Of a stretch of 64,000 nt of DNA, positions 26,377 to 35,762 are shown in pieces. Every line of letters starts with the position of its first letter. Within the stretch, counting starts at the first letter, position 1. The DNA is from Jannaschia sp. M317 (lineage in GTDB: Bacteria; Pseudomonadota; Alphaproteobacteria; Rhodobacterales; Rhodobacteraceae): the NCBI RefSeq assembly GCF_025141175.1, contig NZ_CP081155.1, positions 835,001-899,000 of the forward strand. The letters run 5' to 3'. The notes under the pieces were generated by a model. It made no database searches, was not told the origin of the DNA, and saw nothing but the letters and a program-made list of their open reading frames with translations. A program made the translations under genes and the position numbers.

Positions 26377-27109
26377 TGCGAACATCCTTCAGTGCGGCGG
26401 TCAGGTGCGGGGCGAGGCGGGCGGCCCAATGGCGTTGCCCGGCCTCGTCAGAGATGAGGTCCTGGCGCAGTTCGATCAAGACATGCAATGCGCCCCGTGT
26501 CAGCGCGTGCCGGTCCATCGTGTCGCCGGGATAGTAGCCATCGTAGGGCTCATTGACGCCGACGCAAAGGTCGCGCTCGGACTCCAGCCGGGCGATGATC
26601 GGGTCGGTCAACCGGCGGTCGCGGTTGAACAGGATACCGACCTGCCAAGGACGCGGGGCGCGGCCGCGCAGTTGCGGGGTAAAGCTGTGGACCGAACAGA
26701 TCACCGGCGCGGCCCGCGTGTCCAGAACGCCGGCCAGCGCCGCATGGTAGGGTCGGTGAAACAGATCCAGCCGCCGCGCCTTTTCGCTGGCGTCGGCATG
26801 ACGGTTCCCGGGGATGATGGTCCCGTCATAGAGCTTCATCAGAAGGGTCGGGTCCGCCTCGCCCCGGTTGGGGTCGATGACCAGACGGGAAAAGTTGGAC
26901 AGAACCGCAGGCCCCGCCAGCAGGCGCGACAGTTCCCGCGTCACGCCTGCCGCGCCCGGATCCCAGGCGATGTGGCGGGCCATTTCCGCCTCGGGCAGGT
27001 GCAGGGTGCCGCCGACTTCGGCGGGGACGCGGTTGTTGGCATGGTCACAGCAGATCACCCAGTCGGACGGGGCATCGGCGGCGTGGACGTGGAAAGCGGG
27101 CTCTGTCAT
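26369..27109 (-). CDS. N-formylglutamate amidohydrolase family protein
   Basis: A 246-residue zinc amidohydrolase related to HutG of histidine degradation. Motifs: VICCDHANNRVP at the N terminus, HIAWDPGA, FSRLVIDPNRGEADP, and a second metal region VCSVHSFTP-like (ICSVHSFTPQLRG). No other hut genes are present, so N-formylglutamate may not be its main substrate. It is cotranscribed with DUF1244 and divergent from pyk. Confidence 0.9.
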   Translation of the reverse strand: MTEPAFHVHAADAPSDWVICCDHANNRVPAEVGGTLHLPEAEMARHIAWDPGAAGVTRELSRLLAGPAVLSNFSRLVIDPNRGEADPTLLMKLYDGTIIPGNRHADASEKARRLDLFHRPYHAALAGVLDTRAAPVICSVHSFTPQLRGRAPRPWQVGILFNRDRRLTDPIIARLESERDLCVGVNEPYDGYYPGDTMDRHALTRGALHVLIELRQDLISDEAGQRHWAARLAPHLTAALKDVRNG

Positions 27110-27273
27110 GGGCCTGCCATATCGCGCGGCGCAGCGGTTGCCCAGCGACGCAAGGGCGGCGGATCGGCACGGATTGTCGCCTTTGAGGCACGTGACGCTT
27201 GCCGAACCGAACCGAACCGTGCAGAAGCGCGAGCGCTAACATTCCGTATTTCATGCAAAGGGACGACCGACCC

Positions 27274-28719
27274 ATGAGACGTCACCGCAATGTGAAGATC
27301 GTCGCAACGCTGGGCCCGGCATCGGACGACTACGATACCATCCGCGCACTTTTCGAAGCCGGGGCGGATGTGTTCCGTCTGAACATGTCCCACGGTGGAC
27401 ATGAGGACATTCGCGCCCGCCACAACATCATCCGGGACATCGAGCGTGACACCGGTCGCCCGATCTGCATCCTGGCCGACCTTCAGGGCCCGAAGCTGCG
27501 CTGCGGCGTCTTCAAGGGCGACGAGGCCGAGATCGAGGAGGGGCAGCCCTTCCGCTTTGACCTGGACGACACGCCGGGCGATTCGACCCGCGTGCAATTG
27601 CCCCACAAGGAAATCTTCGAGGCGCTCAAGCCCGGTGGCCATCTGCTGGTCAACGACGGCAAGCTGCGCCTCAAGGTCGAGAATTGCGGCAAGGATTTCG
27701 CCGATTGCACCGTGGTCACCGGCGGGACCATTTCCAACCGCAAGGGTGTGAACGTCCCCGATGTGGTGCTGCCTCTGGCCGCCCTGTCGGACAAGGACCG
27801 CAAGGACCTGGAATTCGTCTGCGAACTGGGTGTCGACTGGCTGGCCCTGTCCTTCGTGCAGCGCGCCGCTGACGTCCACGAGGCCCGCGAACTGGCCGGG
27901 GGGCGCGCAGCGATCCTGTCCAAGATCGAAAAGCCGGCCGCGGTCGATGCCTTCGACGAGATCCTGGCCGTCTCTGACGGGATCATGGTGGCGCGCGGGG
28001 ATCTGGGCGTCGAATGCCCGGTCCATGCCGTGCCCCCGATCCAGAAGCGTCTGATCCGCAAGTGCCGCGCCGCCGCCAAGCCGGTGATCGTGGCCACGCA
28101 GATGCTGGAATCGATGATCGACAGCCCGATGCCGACCCGTGCCGAAGTCTCTGACGTGGCGACCGCCATCTATGAGGGCACGGATGCGATCATGCTCTCG
28201 GCTGAATCCGCGGCGGGGGCCTATCCGCTCCAGGCGGTGCAGACGATGAACAACGTGGCCGAATCGGTGGAAAGCGACAGCACATATCGCGACATCATCG
28301 AGGCGTCGCGGTCCTCGCATCTGACCTCCACTGCCGATGGCATCGTGGCCGCGGCGCGCGAAATCGCCGAGACGACGGACGTGAAGGTGATCTGCTGCTT
28401 CTCGCATTCCGGCTCCACCGCGCTGAAGGTCAGCCGGGAACGCCCGCGGGTGCCGATCATCGCCCTGACCCCTGTCACCTCCACCGCGCGGCGACTGGTG
28501 CTGAGCTGGGGTGTCCACTCGGTCGAGACGCAATCGGTCGAGCGGTTCAAATACGCGGTCGTCTCTGCGGTGCGCGCCGCCAAGGCTTCAGGTTTTGCCG
28601 AAGCCGAAGACCAGGTCGTCGTGACCGCAGGTATCCCGTTCAACGTCGCCGGATCGACCAACATCCTGCGCGTCGCGCCCTGTGACGAACGGTTGATCTT
28701 CGGCCCCGACGGCGACTGA
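27274..28719 (+). CDS. pyk: Pyruvate kinase
   Basis: A 481-residue glycolytic enzyme converting PEP and ADP to pyruvate and ATP. Motifs: KIVATLGPAS and FRLNMSHGG in the A domain, DLQGPKLR leading into the B domain, ILSKIEKPAAVDAFDEI with the catalytic Lys, MVARGDLGVE, and the C domain with VTAGIPF near the end. An ATG at 27253 is an alternative start, but 27274 precedes the conserved RRHRNVKIVATLGP and has AAAGGGA ten bases upstream. Confidence 0.97.
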   Translation: MRRHRNVKIVATLGPASDDYDTIRALFEAGADVFRLNMSHGGHEDIRARHNIIRDIERDTGRPICILADLQGPKLRCGVFKGDEAEIEEGQPFRFDLDDTPGDSTRVQLPHKEIFEALKPGGHLLVNDGKLRLKVENCGKDFADCTVVTGGTISNRKGVNVPDVVLPLAALSDKDRKDLEFVCELGVDWLALSFVQRAADVHEARELAGGRAAILSKIEKPAAVDAFDEILAVSDGIMVARGDLGVECPVHAVPPIQKRLIRKCRAAAKPVIVATQMLESMIDSPMPTRAEVSDVATAIYEGTDAIMLSAESAAGAYPLQAVQTMNNVAESVESDSTYRDIIEASRSSHLTSTADGIVAAAREIAETTDVKVICCFSHSGSTALKVSRERPRVPIIALTPVTSTARRLVLSWGVHSVETQSVERFKYAVVSAVRAAKASGFAEAEDQVVVTAGIPFNVAGSTNILRVAPCDERLIFGPDGD

Positions 28720-28720
28720 C

Positions 28721-29032
28721 ATGGAGGCGCTGGCAGGCTTTCTGACAGCGGTTCGGAACTGGTGGGCGTCGCTGCCCGGCATTCCGCCGCTTGGCCTGCC
28801 GGTGCCCGGCGACCCAGAGGTTCTGATCGTCATCGCCACCGTCCTGTTGGCGCTGGGCCTGACGGCGCTGATCTCGGGCTGGGTCGAGAAACGGCTGTCC
28901 TGGGTGGCGGTCTTCACGATCGTTCTGTCCGCCGCCCTGTTCTTTTGGGTCTGGGAGGGGGATCGCGACGGTTTCGGCTGGATTTCCGTGCCCGAGGCCT
29001 TTGTGGAACTGGTCGCGCGCGTCCTGCGCTAG
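28721..29032 (+). CDS. Small membrane protein downstream of pyk (103 aa)
   Basis: Starts one base after the pyk stop. Two hydrophobic segments are visible: [20 protein letters not shown] and [20 protein letters not shown], followed by an amphipathic end. No family recognised. The tight spacing suggests cotranscription with pyk. Topology suggests a small inner-membrane protein; function unknown. Confidence 0.75.
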   Translation: MEALAGFLTAVRNWWASLPGIPPLGLPVPGDPEVLIVIATVLLALGLTALISGWVEKRLSWVAVFTIVLSAALFFWVWEGDRDGFGWISVPEAFVELVARVLR

Positions 29033-29135
29033 CAACCCTTGCATTGCCCGCGCCAGGCGTCTAGTTGGCGCGCTCGAATACCCGCACGGCCGGCGATTGG
29101 GATGCCGAGTCGCGCGCAGGAGAAGGAGTAATGAA

Positions 29136-29336
29136 ATGCCCAAGATGAAGACGAAGTCGAGCGCCAAGAAGCGCTTCAAGGTCACCGCCGGTGGCAAGGT
29201 GCTGGCCGGTCAGGCCGGCAAGCGCCACGGCATGATCAAACGCCACAAGAAATTCATCCGCGACGCCCGCGGCACCACCACGCTGTCCGCGCCGGACGCC
29301 AAGATCGTCAAGGGCTTCATGCCCTACGACCGCTGA
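29136..29336 (+). CDS. rpmI: 50S ribosomal protein L35
   Basis: 66 residues, basic, with the L35 signature [21 protein letters not shown] and [12 protein letters not shown]. The start at 29136 lies just after AGAAGGAG; a second ATG five bases earlier is out of frame. It forms an operon with rplT, 15 bases downstream. The infC gene, often first in this operon, is not adjacent here. Confidence 0.98.
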   Translation: MPKMKTKSSAKKRFKVTAGGKVLAGQAGKRHGMIKRHKKFIRDARGTTTLSAPDAKIVKGFMPYDR

Positions 29337-29351
29337 TAGGTAGGATCTGAT

Positions 29352-29711
29352 ATGTCCCGCGTAACCTCCGGTGTCGTCACCCACGCCCGTCACAAGAAGG
29401 TCCTGAAGGCTGCGAAAGGCTACTACGGTCGCCGCTCCACCACCTTCAAGGTCGCCCGTCAGGCCGTCGACAAGGCCAACCAATACGCCACCCGCGACCG
29501 CAAGAACCGCAAGCGGAACTTCCGCGCGCTGTGGATCCAGCGGATCAACGCCGCCGTGCGCGCCCATGATGCGGAAATGACCTATTCCCGCTTCATCAAC
29601 GCCCTGTCGAAGGCCGGGATCGAGGTCGACCGCAAGGTTCTGGCCGACCTGGCCGTGCATGAGCCCGAGGCCTTTGCCGCCATCGTGGAGCAGGCCAAGG
29701 CCGCCGCGTAA
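29352..29711 (+). CDS. rplT: 50S ribosomal protein L20
   Basis: 119 residues, basic. Conserved [20 protein letters not shown] and [23 protein letters not shown] identify L20, an assembly protein that binds 23S rRNA and in many bacteria also represses its own operon. It is followed by a clear intrinsic terminator at 29735. Confidence 0.98.
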   Translation: MSRVTSGVVTHARHKKVLKAAKGYYGRRSTTFKVARQAVDKANQYATRDRKNRKRNFRALWIQRINAAVRAHDAEMTYSRFINALSKAGIEVDRKVLADLAVHEPEAFAAIVEQAKAAA

Positions 29712-29734
29712 GCGACCTGGAAATCGTGCGAATT

Positions 29735-29759
29735 GGGGGTCTTTCGGGGCCCCCTTTTT
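29735..29759 (+). terminator. Intrinsic terminator after rpmI-rplT
   Basis: A GC stem of about seven pairs (GGGGGTC with GGCCCCC, one G-T pair) and a short loop, followed by TTTTT. It stands 24 bases after the rplT stop and is well formed. Confidence 0.85.
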
Positions 29760-29927
29760 ACGTCTGCGGGGTCAAATGCCGGGTCCCTTGCGTCCCCCCC
29801 TTCATGGCCCCCGGCGGTGATCGGCGCGGGACGGGCGGAGGGGCGACCGGCCGGGGTCCGTTTCCCCCCTGACTTGGGGCCCCTGTGTGCCATCTTGTCG
29901 GGGACATTCCTTGCCCGGAGCCTGCCT

Positions 29928-30629
29928 ATGCGCGCCCTTCTTCTCCCCCTCCTTCTTGCCGCCTGCAGCACTGCGCCCGTCGGTAACCGCGCGATTCTGG
30001 CCATTGGGGACAGCGTCATGGCCTGGAACGGCGCGGCAGGCATCCCCGAGGTGTTGTCGGCCACGTTGAACCGACCGGTGCAGGATCGTGCCCAGTCGCT
30101 GGCGCAGGTCACCAACCCGAACGGGCTGGCGGGCACCTTGGGCTTCGACATCACGCGGCAATACGCCCCCGGTGATTGGGATTGGGTGGTGATGACCGGG
30201 GGCGGCAACGACCTGCGACCCGATTGCGCGACACCGCAGGCGGCGGCCACACGGGACGGGTTGATAGGGCCGGACCTGGCAGGTGACATCCCCGCGCTGA
30301 TCGCGCGCATCCGGGCCGATGGGGCCCGCATCGCGTTCGTCGGCTACTACGACGGGGCAGAGGCTTCGCCCACCGGCTTCACCCCGTGCCAGCCGGAGTT
30401 CGACATCATGAACGCCCGGCTGGCACAGGTGGCCGCGCGGGATCCGGGTGTGGTGTTTCTGGATGCGGGCGTTGTGATCGACGCCTCCGATCCGGGCCTG
30501 TACGCGCCTGACCTTGTGCATCCCTCGCCCGAAGGCTCCGCCCGGATCGGGCGGGCGCTGGCGCAGGCGATTCTTTCGGCGGAGGGGCTTGACCTTCCAG
30601 TAACTGGAACCCCTATCTCCGGGTCATGA
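29928..30629 (+). CDS. SGNH/GDSL-type esterase lipoprotein
   Basis: 233 residues. A lipoprotein signal ends in the lipobox LLLAAC at residues 7-12. The hydrolase blocks follow: IGDSVMAWNG (catalytic Ser), GGGND and DLVHPSPEG (catalytic His). Probably a periplasmic, membrane-anchored esterase or acyl-sugar hydrolase. The last 45 bases of the gene contain the CueR-type promoter of the next gene, and its stop overlaps the cueR start. Confidence 0.85.
   Translation: MRALLLPLLLAACSTAPVGNRAILAIGDSVMAWNGAAGIPEVLSATLNRPVQDRAQSLAQVTNPNGLAGTLGFDITRQYAPGDWDWVVMTGGGNDLRPDCATPQAAATRDGLIGPDLAGDIPALIARIRADGARIAFVGYYDGAEASPTGFTPCQPEFDIMNARLAQVAARDPGVVFLDAGVVIDASDPGLYAPDLVHPSPEGSARIGRALAQAILSAEGLDLPVTGTPISGS
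30589..30619 (+). promoter_or_regulatory. CueR-type promoter/operator, probably giving a leaderless transcript
   Basis: -35 TTGACC at 30589-30594, a 19-base spacer, and -10 TATCTC at 30614-30619. The spacer holds the dyad ACCTTCC-N7-GGAA, the CueR consensus, with TTCCAGT-A-ACTGGAA as a perfect core. The -10 ends only six bases before the cueR ATG at 30626, so transcription should begin at or next to the start codon. The promoter lies inside the 3' end of the SGNH gene. Confidence 0.83.
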
Positions 30630-31027
30630 CCCAGGCTTTGTCCATTGGGGCCGCCGCCGCGCGCGCCGGCCTGCCGCCCAAGACGATCCGCTTCTACGAA
30701 GAGGTGGGGTTGATCGCGCCTGCGCGCGGGGCCAACGGCTACCGCGCCTTTTCGCCCCGACAGGTTCATGAGCTGGCGTTTCTGGGCCGGGCCCGGGCGC
30801 TTGGATTCGGGCTGGAAGATTGCCGGGCGCTGCTGGCGCTTTGGCGCGACGAAGGGCGGGAGAGCGCGGAGGTCAAGGCCCTTGCGCGCACCCATCTGGC
30901 GCAGATCGACGCCCGGATCGCCGACTTGCAGGACATGCGCGCCACGCTGGCGCATCTGGTGGAAACATGCGCGGGGGATGCGCGGCCCGACTGCCCCATC
31001 CTGACCCGCCTGAGCCAAGAGGATTGA
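30626..31027 (+). CDS. cueR: CueR-type copper-responsive MerR regulator
   Basis: 133 residues. The MerR HTH (LSIGAAAARAGLPPKTIRFYEEVGLI) is followed by a dimer helix and a metal loop with Cys115 and Cys123 (CAGDARPDC). Its C-x7-C spacing is that of CueR, which senses Cu+ or Ag+. A CueR box lies directly upstream and implies autoregulation. The target is likely the downstream glutaredoxin-MauE gene; no copper ATPase gene is in this window. Confidence 0.9.
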   Translation: MTQALSIGAAAARAGLPPKTIRFYEEVGLIAPARGANGYRAFSPRQVHELAFLGRARALGFGLEDCRALLALWRDEGRESAEVKALARTHLAQIDARIADLQDMRATLAHLVETCAGDARPDCPILTRLSQED

Positions 31028-31031
31028 TCGA

Positions 31032-31781
31032 ATGCCGAAGGACATGACCGAGGGCCGCGCCGTCCTCTACCGTCGGGCCATCGGGCAGAGCGTCTGCCCC
31101 CACGGGTTGAAGGCGCGGCATCTGCTGCGCCGCGAAGGGCTGGAGGTGGAAGAGCGGTTGATCACCACGCCCGAGCAGAACGAGGCCGTGAAGGCGGAGC
31201 TGGGGGTCAAGACCACCCCGCAGGTGTTTCTTGGCGGTGAGCGGATCGGCGGCTACGACGACCTGCGGACGCGTTTCGGCAAGACCGTGCCTGACCCGAA
31301 CGCCGTGACCTATCGCCCGGTGTTGACCATCTTTGCCGTGGCGGCCCTGATGGCGCTGGCGGTCAGCTGGCTGGTCCATGGCACGCTGACGGCGCAGGTC
31401 GTGCCCTGGTTCGTCGCCATTTCGATGTGTTTCCTGGGCGTGCAAAAGCTGCAGGACGTGGACCGCTTTGCCACCATGTTCCTGAACTACGACCTGCTGG
31501 CCCGGCGCTGGGTTCCCTACGGCTATGTCTATCCGTTCGTCGAGACGGCGGCGGGCGTGCTGATGCTGGCAGGGGTCATGACCTGGCTGGCGGTGCCCGC
31601 GATGCTGTTCATCGGAACGGTGGGCGCGGTCAGTGTGTTCAAGGCCGTCTACATCGACAAGCGAGAGCTGAAGTGCGCCTGCGTGGGCGGCAACACCCGC
31701 GTGCCCCTTGGCTTCGTCTCTCTGACCGAGAACCTGGCGATGATGGCCATGGGGCTTTGGGGTATGACGCAGCTCTTGTGA
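31032..31781 (+). CDS. Glutaredoxin-MauE fusion, membrane thiol-redox protein
   Basis: 249 residues. The N-terminal ~85 residues are glutaredoxin-like: VCPHGLKARHLLRREGLEVEE with a single active-site Cys22, then GVKTTPQVFLGGERIGGYDDL. The rest has four to five membrane helices of MauE/DoxX type (about 95-115, 122-140, 163-183, 188-207, 230-248) and a Cys-x-Cys at 215-217 (LKCACVGG). It lies four bases after cueR. It probably handles thiol redox or copper at the inner membrane under copper stress; this role is inferred. Confidence 0.83.
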   Translation: MPKDMTEGRAVLYRRAIGQSVCPHGLKARHLLRREGLEVEERLITTPEQNEAVKAELGVKTTPQVFLGGERIGGYDDLRTRFGKTVPDPNAVTYRPVLTIFAVAALMALAVSWLVHGTLTAQVVPWFVAISMCFLGVQKLQDVDRFATMFLNYDLLARRWVPYGYVYPFVETAAGVLMLAGVMTWLAVPAMLFIGTVGAVSVFKAVYIDKRELKCACVGGNTRVPLGFVSLTENLAMMAMGLWGMTQLL

Positions 31782-31862
31782 TTATGACGCCCGCCCGCGC
31801 GCGGCAGTTGCAGGCGCGCGCGGCAGGGGCTAGCTAGGCCCCCGCACGAAACGGGGACCGAC

Positions 31863-32927
31863 ATGGACGATCTGCGCGACAAATACCTGGGTCAGATCCT
31901 GGCCGCTGGCGACGAAGCCGGGCTGGAAGCGGTGCGCCTGGCCGCCGTGGGCAAAAAGGGCGAGGTCGCGTTGAAGATGCGCGAACTGGGCCGCATGACC
32001 CCAGAGGAGCGGCAGGTGGCGGGCCCGGCGCTGAACGCGTTGAAGTCCGAGATCACCAGCGCCATCGCCGCGCGCAAGGCCGCGCTGGAGGATGCCGCGC
32101 TGGACGAACGGCTGCGGTCGGAATGGCTGGACGTCACGCTGCCGGTGCGGCCGCGCAGGCAGGGCACGATCCACCCGATCAGCCAGGTTTCCGAAGAGGT
32201 CACGGCGATTTTCGCCGACATGGGGTTCTCCGTCTCCGAAGGGCCGCAGGTCGAGACCGATTGGTACAACTTCGACGCGCTCAACATCCCCGGCCACCAC
32301 CCCGCGCGGGCCGAGATGGACACGTTCTACATGGCGCGCGCCGAGGGCGACAACCGCCCGCCCCACGTCCTGCGCACCCACACCAGCCCCGTCCAGATCA
32401 AGGCGATGGAGACCCATGGCGCGCCTTTGCGCACCATCTGTCCGGGCCGCGTCTATCGCGCCGACTATGACCAGACCCATACGCCCATGTTCAATCAGGT
32501 CGAAGGGCTGGCCATCGACCGCGATATCTCCATGGCGAACCTGAAATGGTGCCTGGAGGAATTCTGCCGCGCCTTCTTTGAGGTGGACGGGATCGAACTG
32601 CGCTTCCGTGCCTCGCACTTCCCCTTTACGGAACCTTCGGCTGAGGTCGACATCCGGTGTTCCTGGGAAGGCGGCACGCTGAAGCTGGGCGAGGGCGACG
32701 ACTGGTTGGAAATCCTGGGGTCCGGCATGGTGCACCCCAAGGTTCTGGCTGCGGGCGGCATCGACCCGGATGTCTGGCAGGGCTTTGCCTTCGGCATCGG
32801 GATCGACCGGATTGCCATGCTGAAATACGGCATCCCCGATCTGCGCGCCTTCTTCGACAGCGACCTGCGCTGGTTGAAGCACTACGGCTTTGGTGCGTTG
32901 CAGGCCCCGACCCGCCACGCCGGTTAA
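31863..32927 (+). CDS. pheS: Phenylalanine--tRNA ligase alpha subunit
   Basis: 354 residues. The N-terminal coiled coil is followed by class II synthetase motifs: [59 protein letters not shown] and motif 3 [17 protein letters not shown]. It charges tRNA-Phe together with PheT. pheT is not adjacent; two chemoreceptor-tip genes follow instead. A GGGG(A)C site is the only ribosome site evident before the start. Confidence 0.97.
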   Translation: MDDLRDKYLGQILAAGDEAGLEAVRLAAVGKKGEVALKMRELGRMTPEERQVAGPALNALKSEITSAIAARKAALEDAALDERLRSEWLDVTLPVRPRRQGTIHPISQVSEEVTAIFADMGFSVSEGPQVETDWYNFDALNIPGHHPARAEMDTFYMARAEGDNRPPHVLRTHTSPVQIKAMETHGAPLRTICPGRVYRADYDQTHTPMFNQVEGLAIDRDISMANLKWCLEEFCRAFFEVDGIELRFRASHFPFTEPSAEVDIRCSWEGGTLKLGEGDDWLEILGSGMVHPKVLAAGGIDPDVWQGFAFGIGIDRIAMLKYGIPDLRAFFDSDLRWLKHYGFGALQAPTRHAG

Positions 32928-32984
32928 GGGAATGGCAAGGGTGGAGTGCTAGACCCCGGGGCATCCTGTCCCGGAGCCTTGCCA

Positions 32985-33677
32985 ATGCCCCCTGCCGCCG
33001 CGCTCAACCGCGCTCGCCACCCGACCAAGATCTCTGTCGAAGCCCTGGAAGAGGCGGCCACGCTGTCGGCATCGCTGCGCGGAACGGCGTTGAATTGCGG
33101 GATGCTGGCTGTCCTTTGGGCCAGCGCCGAGGCGGGGGAACGTGCGGCCTATGCCGACGAATTCCTGACCGAGCGGCAGGGTTTCCTGGCCGCGATCCGT
33201 CGCAACCGGGAACGTTGCCCCTTTGTGGCCGATATCGCCGAGGTTGCCGCCGACCGCGAACGGGTCCATGCGTTTCGCATCGCGTTGGAGGCGCTGCCGG
33301 ACGATCGGGTGGACTTCACCCTGCAAGACGCGCGGGCCCTGGCCCATCAGGCCCGCAAGGATGCCGTGCCTGCGATGTCCGGGATGATGGCGCATCTTGG
33401 GTCCATGGCCAATGCCGCCCGCGAAGACGACAGCCGCGCGATGTCCGACAAGGCGGCCCTGGTCGATGGCATGTTGGCCGAAATGTCCCGAATTGGCCGC
33501 ACCATCGGTTTGATCGCCATCAACGCTTCTGTCGAGGCGGCGCGCGCGGGCGGGGCCTCTGGCCGGACCTTTCAGGTGATCGCGACCGAAGTGCGCGATC
33601 TGGCGCTGCAGTCGGCGGACTTGTTGGAACAGACCAAGATCCGGCTGACCGAAGATGCCGCGAGACGGATCCAATGA
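32985..33677 (+). CDS. Soluble MCP signalling-tip protein 1
   Basis: 230 residues, no signal peptide, membrane segment or HAMP domain. The last ~65 residues contain a chemoreceptor hairpin-tip-like sequence: MSRIGRTIGLIAINASVEAARAGG (167-190), then FQVIATEVRDLALQS. Canonical tips read QTNLLALNAAIEAARAGE, so the CheA/CheW contact residues are partly changed. The N-terminal part is helical and unrecognised. The next gene is a paralogue, with overlapping stop and start. It may modulate a chemosensory array or act in cell-division-type scaffolding; unknown. Confidence 0.75.
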   Translation: MPPAAALNRARHPTKISVEALEEAATLSASLRGTALNCGMLAVLWASAEAGERAAYADEFLTERQGFLAAIRRNRERCPFVADIAEVAADRERVHAFRIALEALPDDRVDFTLQDARALAHQARKDAVPAMSGMMAHLGSMANAAREDDSRAMSDKAALVDGMLAEMSRIGRTIGLIAINASVEAARAGGASGRTFQVIATEVRDLALQSADLLEQTKIRLTEDAARRIQ

Positions 33678-34396
33678 TGGCACCCGACCATCTCGGCCTG
33701 GGCTCGGCGACGGTCGTCAGCGGCGGCGCAGATACCAAGCGCCGTGACAGGGCCGAAGACGATTCGGATGTGGATCTGGGCACCTTGGGTGGCGTCGTCA
33801 CCTTGCTTGGGCGGCTGCGGTCGCGGCTGGGGCTTTGCGGTGGGTTGGCGATGGTCGCGGCCACGGCTCAGGACGCGGCGGAGCGGCGGCGCGCGCAGGT
33901 GCACCTGTCCGAGAACGCGACCGCCTGCCACCGTCAGGCCAGCGCGCTGGACCCCCACATGCGCGACACCGGGACAGCATGCCGGTCCGCGCGGGAGGAT
34001 CTGGCCCGCACCCTGCAGCACGCGGCGATGAACGGTGAGGCCCCCACCCTGGATGCGGCACAGGAGTTCGTCTGGGCCGTCACGGACCACGCAGTCCCCG
34101 CCGTGCAGCAGATCATGACCGTTCTCATCACGCGTGAATGGGCGCGCATGGCCCAGCGAGAGGCGGCGCTGGCGCAGCGTACCGCGTCGGTGGCGGCCAT
34201 GTGCGATGAGATGGATCGGATCGGGCGGACGGTTCGGATGATTTCCATCAACGCGGCCGTAGAGGCGGCGCGTTCGGGCGGCGAGACCGGGCGCGTGTTC
34301 GGTTTGATCGCCGAAAACGTACGAGAGCTGTCGACCCGCGCCTCGGACGTGGTGCGTCACACGCGGGAACAGTTGCGTCAGGAGGACGATGACTAG
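33674..34396 (+). CDS. Soluble MCP signalling-tip protein 2
   Basis: 240 residues. The same plan as its upstream neighbour: soluble, helical N-terminal part, then MDRIGRTVRMISINAAVEAARSGG and VFGLIAENVRELSTRASDVV at the C terminus. Start ATG at 33674 overlaps the previous stop. The first ~60 residues are Gly/Asp-rich and differ from paralogue 1. Tandem arrangement suggests a hetero-oligomeric pair. No methylation-site region is evident. Confidence 0.72.
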   Translation: MMAPDHLGLGSATVVSGGADTKRRDRAEDDSDVDLGTLGGVVTLLGRLRSRLGLCGGLAMVAATAQDAAERRRAQVHLSENATACHRQASALDPHMRDTGTACRSAREDLARTLQHAAMNGEAPTLDAAQEFVWAVTDHAVPAVQQIMTVLITREWARMAQREAALAQRTASVAAMCDEMDRIGRTVRMISINAAVEAARSGGETGRVFGLIAENVRELSTRASDVVRHTREQLRQEDDD

Positions 34397-34500
34397 CGGC
34401 CATGATCGCAAAAAGATCTGGACGCATCTACGGGATGCGGTGCAGTCCCGAAGTCGCCCCGCGTGACAGGATGCGCGCAAACGTGCAGCCGTCGAACACG

Positions 34501-35724
34501 TCAGCCGTCGCGCAGTCGGGCCAACAGATCGGGATCGACATATCCGTCGGGTACCAGGCCTGTGGCGGCCTGCCACCGTTGGATCGCGTCCAACGTAAGG
34601 GGGCCTACGAGGCCGTCGAACTTTTCGGGGTCAAAGCCACGGTCGGCCAGCAGGCGCTGCATCTCTACCCGTTCCTCGAACGTCAGCGCGCGATCCTGGC
34701 GTGGGAAGCCGGCGCGAATCGGGGGGCCACCGGCAATGCGGTCGGCCAGATGCCCGACGGCAATCACGTAGGCGTCGGCGGTGTTATAGGTCTCAAGCAC
34801 GCGGAAATTGGCGGTCGTGGCAAAGGCGGCGCCTTCGTGCCCGGCAGGAACCCGGATCGAAAGCGCGTCTGTCCCCGGCAACGATCCGGTGGTGGCCCGC
34901 ACGCCCAGCGTCTGCCAATCGGCAGTGGGTCTGGTCACACGTTCGCCGGTCAGGCGGTAGTCGAACCCGTCGGGCAGGGTCACCTCTGTCCCCCAGGGCA
35001 GGCCGGCGATCCAGCCATTCGCGGCCAGATAGGCAGCGGTCGAGGCCAGCGCATCGCGCGGATCGTCACCCCAGATGTCGCGCCGCCCGTCCCCGGTCCA
35101 GTCCTGGGCATGCGCCAGAAAGCTGGTTGGCATGAACTGCGTATGGCCCATGGCACCCGCCCAACTGCCGCGCAGGCGCGCGGCGCTGGTATCGCCCGCA
35201 TCGAGGATGCGCAGGGCGTCGAGAAGTTGTTGTTCGAAAAACTCCGCCCGGCGCGGGTCGAACGCCAGGGTGGCCAGGGCCGACAGGGTGGATGTGCCGC
35301 CCCGCACGGCCCCATAGCTGCTTTCCAACCCCCAGATGGCCACGACGATTTCGGCGGGAACGCCGTGGCGTGCTTCGATCGCGGACAGGGTTTTTGCGTG
35401 GCGGGCCAATGCGCGGCGGCCGTTCGTCACGCGCAAATCACTGACGGCGGTGTCCAGATAGGCCCAAAGCGTCTTGGTGAATTCGTTCTGCGACCGGTCA
35501 CGGCGGATGACGTCGGGCAGGAACCGGATGTCGGCCAGCGCGCTGTCCACCGTCGCAGGGCGGATGCCCTGCGCCTCGGCCCGGGCGCGAAATCCGTCCA
35601 GCCAACTGGCAAAATCGCTGACGGGTGGCGGGGTGCCGCGCGGCGCGGGCCGCGCAGAGGTGTCGGGGGCCTGGGCCAGAACGGGCCCGGTCAAGGCCAG
35701 CAGGAGGAGGAGGGAGCGGATCAT
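34501..35724 (-). CDS. MltB-type lytic murein transglycosylase with C-terminal peptidoglycan-binding domain
   Basis: 407 residues. Signal peptide MIRSLLLLLALTGPVLA without a lipobox, so it is probably soluble in the periplasm. The SLT_2 domain has catalytic Glu134 in IWGLESSYGA, and GAMGHTQFMPTSF and DIWGDDPRDALASTAAYLAANGW are typical. Residues ~345-405 form a peptidoglycan-binding domain (LLADRGFDPEKFDGLVGPLTLDAIQRWQ). It cleaves glycan strands to 1,6-anhydro products. It converges with the second MCP-tip gene. Confidence 0.92.
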   Translation of the reverse strand: MIRSLLLLLALTGPVLAQAPDTSARPAPRGTPPPVSDFASWLDGFRARAEAQGIRPATVDSALADIRFLPDVIRRDRSQNEFTKTLWAYLDTAVSDLRVTNGRRALARHAKTLSAIEARHGVPAEIVVAIWGLESSYGAVRGGTSTLSALATLAFDPRRAEFFEQQLLDALRILDAGDTSAARLRGSWAGAMGHTQFMPTSFLAHAQDWTGDGRRDIWGDDPRDALASTAAYLAANGWIAGLPWGTEVTLPDGFDYRLTGERVTRPTADWQTLGVRATTGSLPGTDALSIRVPAGHEGAAFATTANFRVLETYNTADAYVIAVGHLADRIAGGPPIRAGFPRQDRALTFEERVEMQRLLADRGFDPEKFDGLVGPLTLDAIQRWQAATGLVPDGYVDPDLLARLRDG

Positions 35725-35762
35725 CCGGCAAGCCTATCCGACACCCCGCCCCGCGCCACCCC

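Noticed and set aside
27190..27215. Short AACCG tandem repeat before pyk
   Set aside because: Only about three to four units of five bases; too short to interpret as functional.
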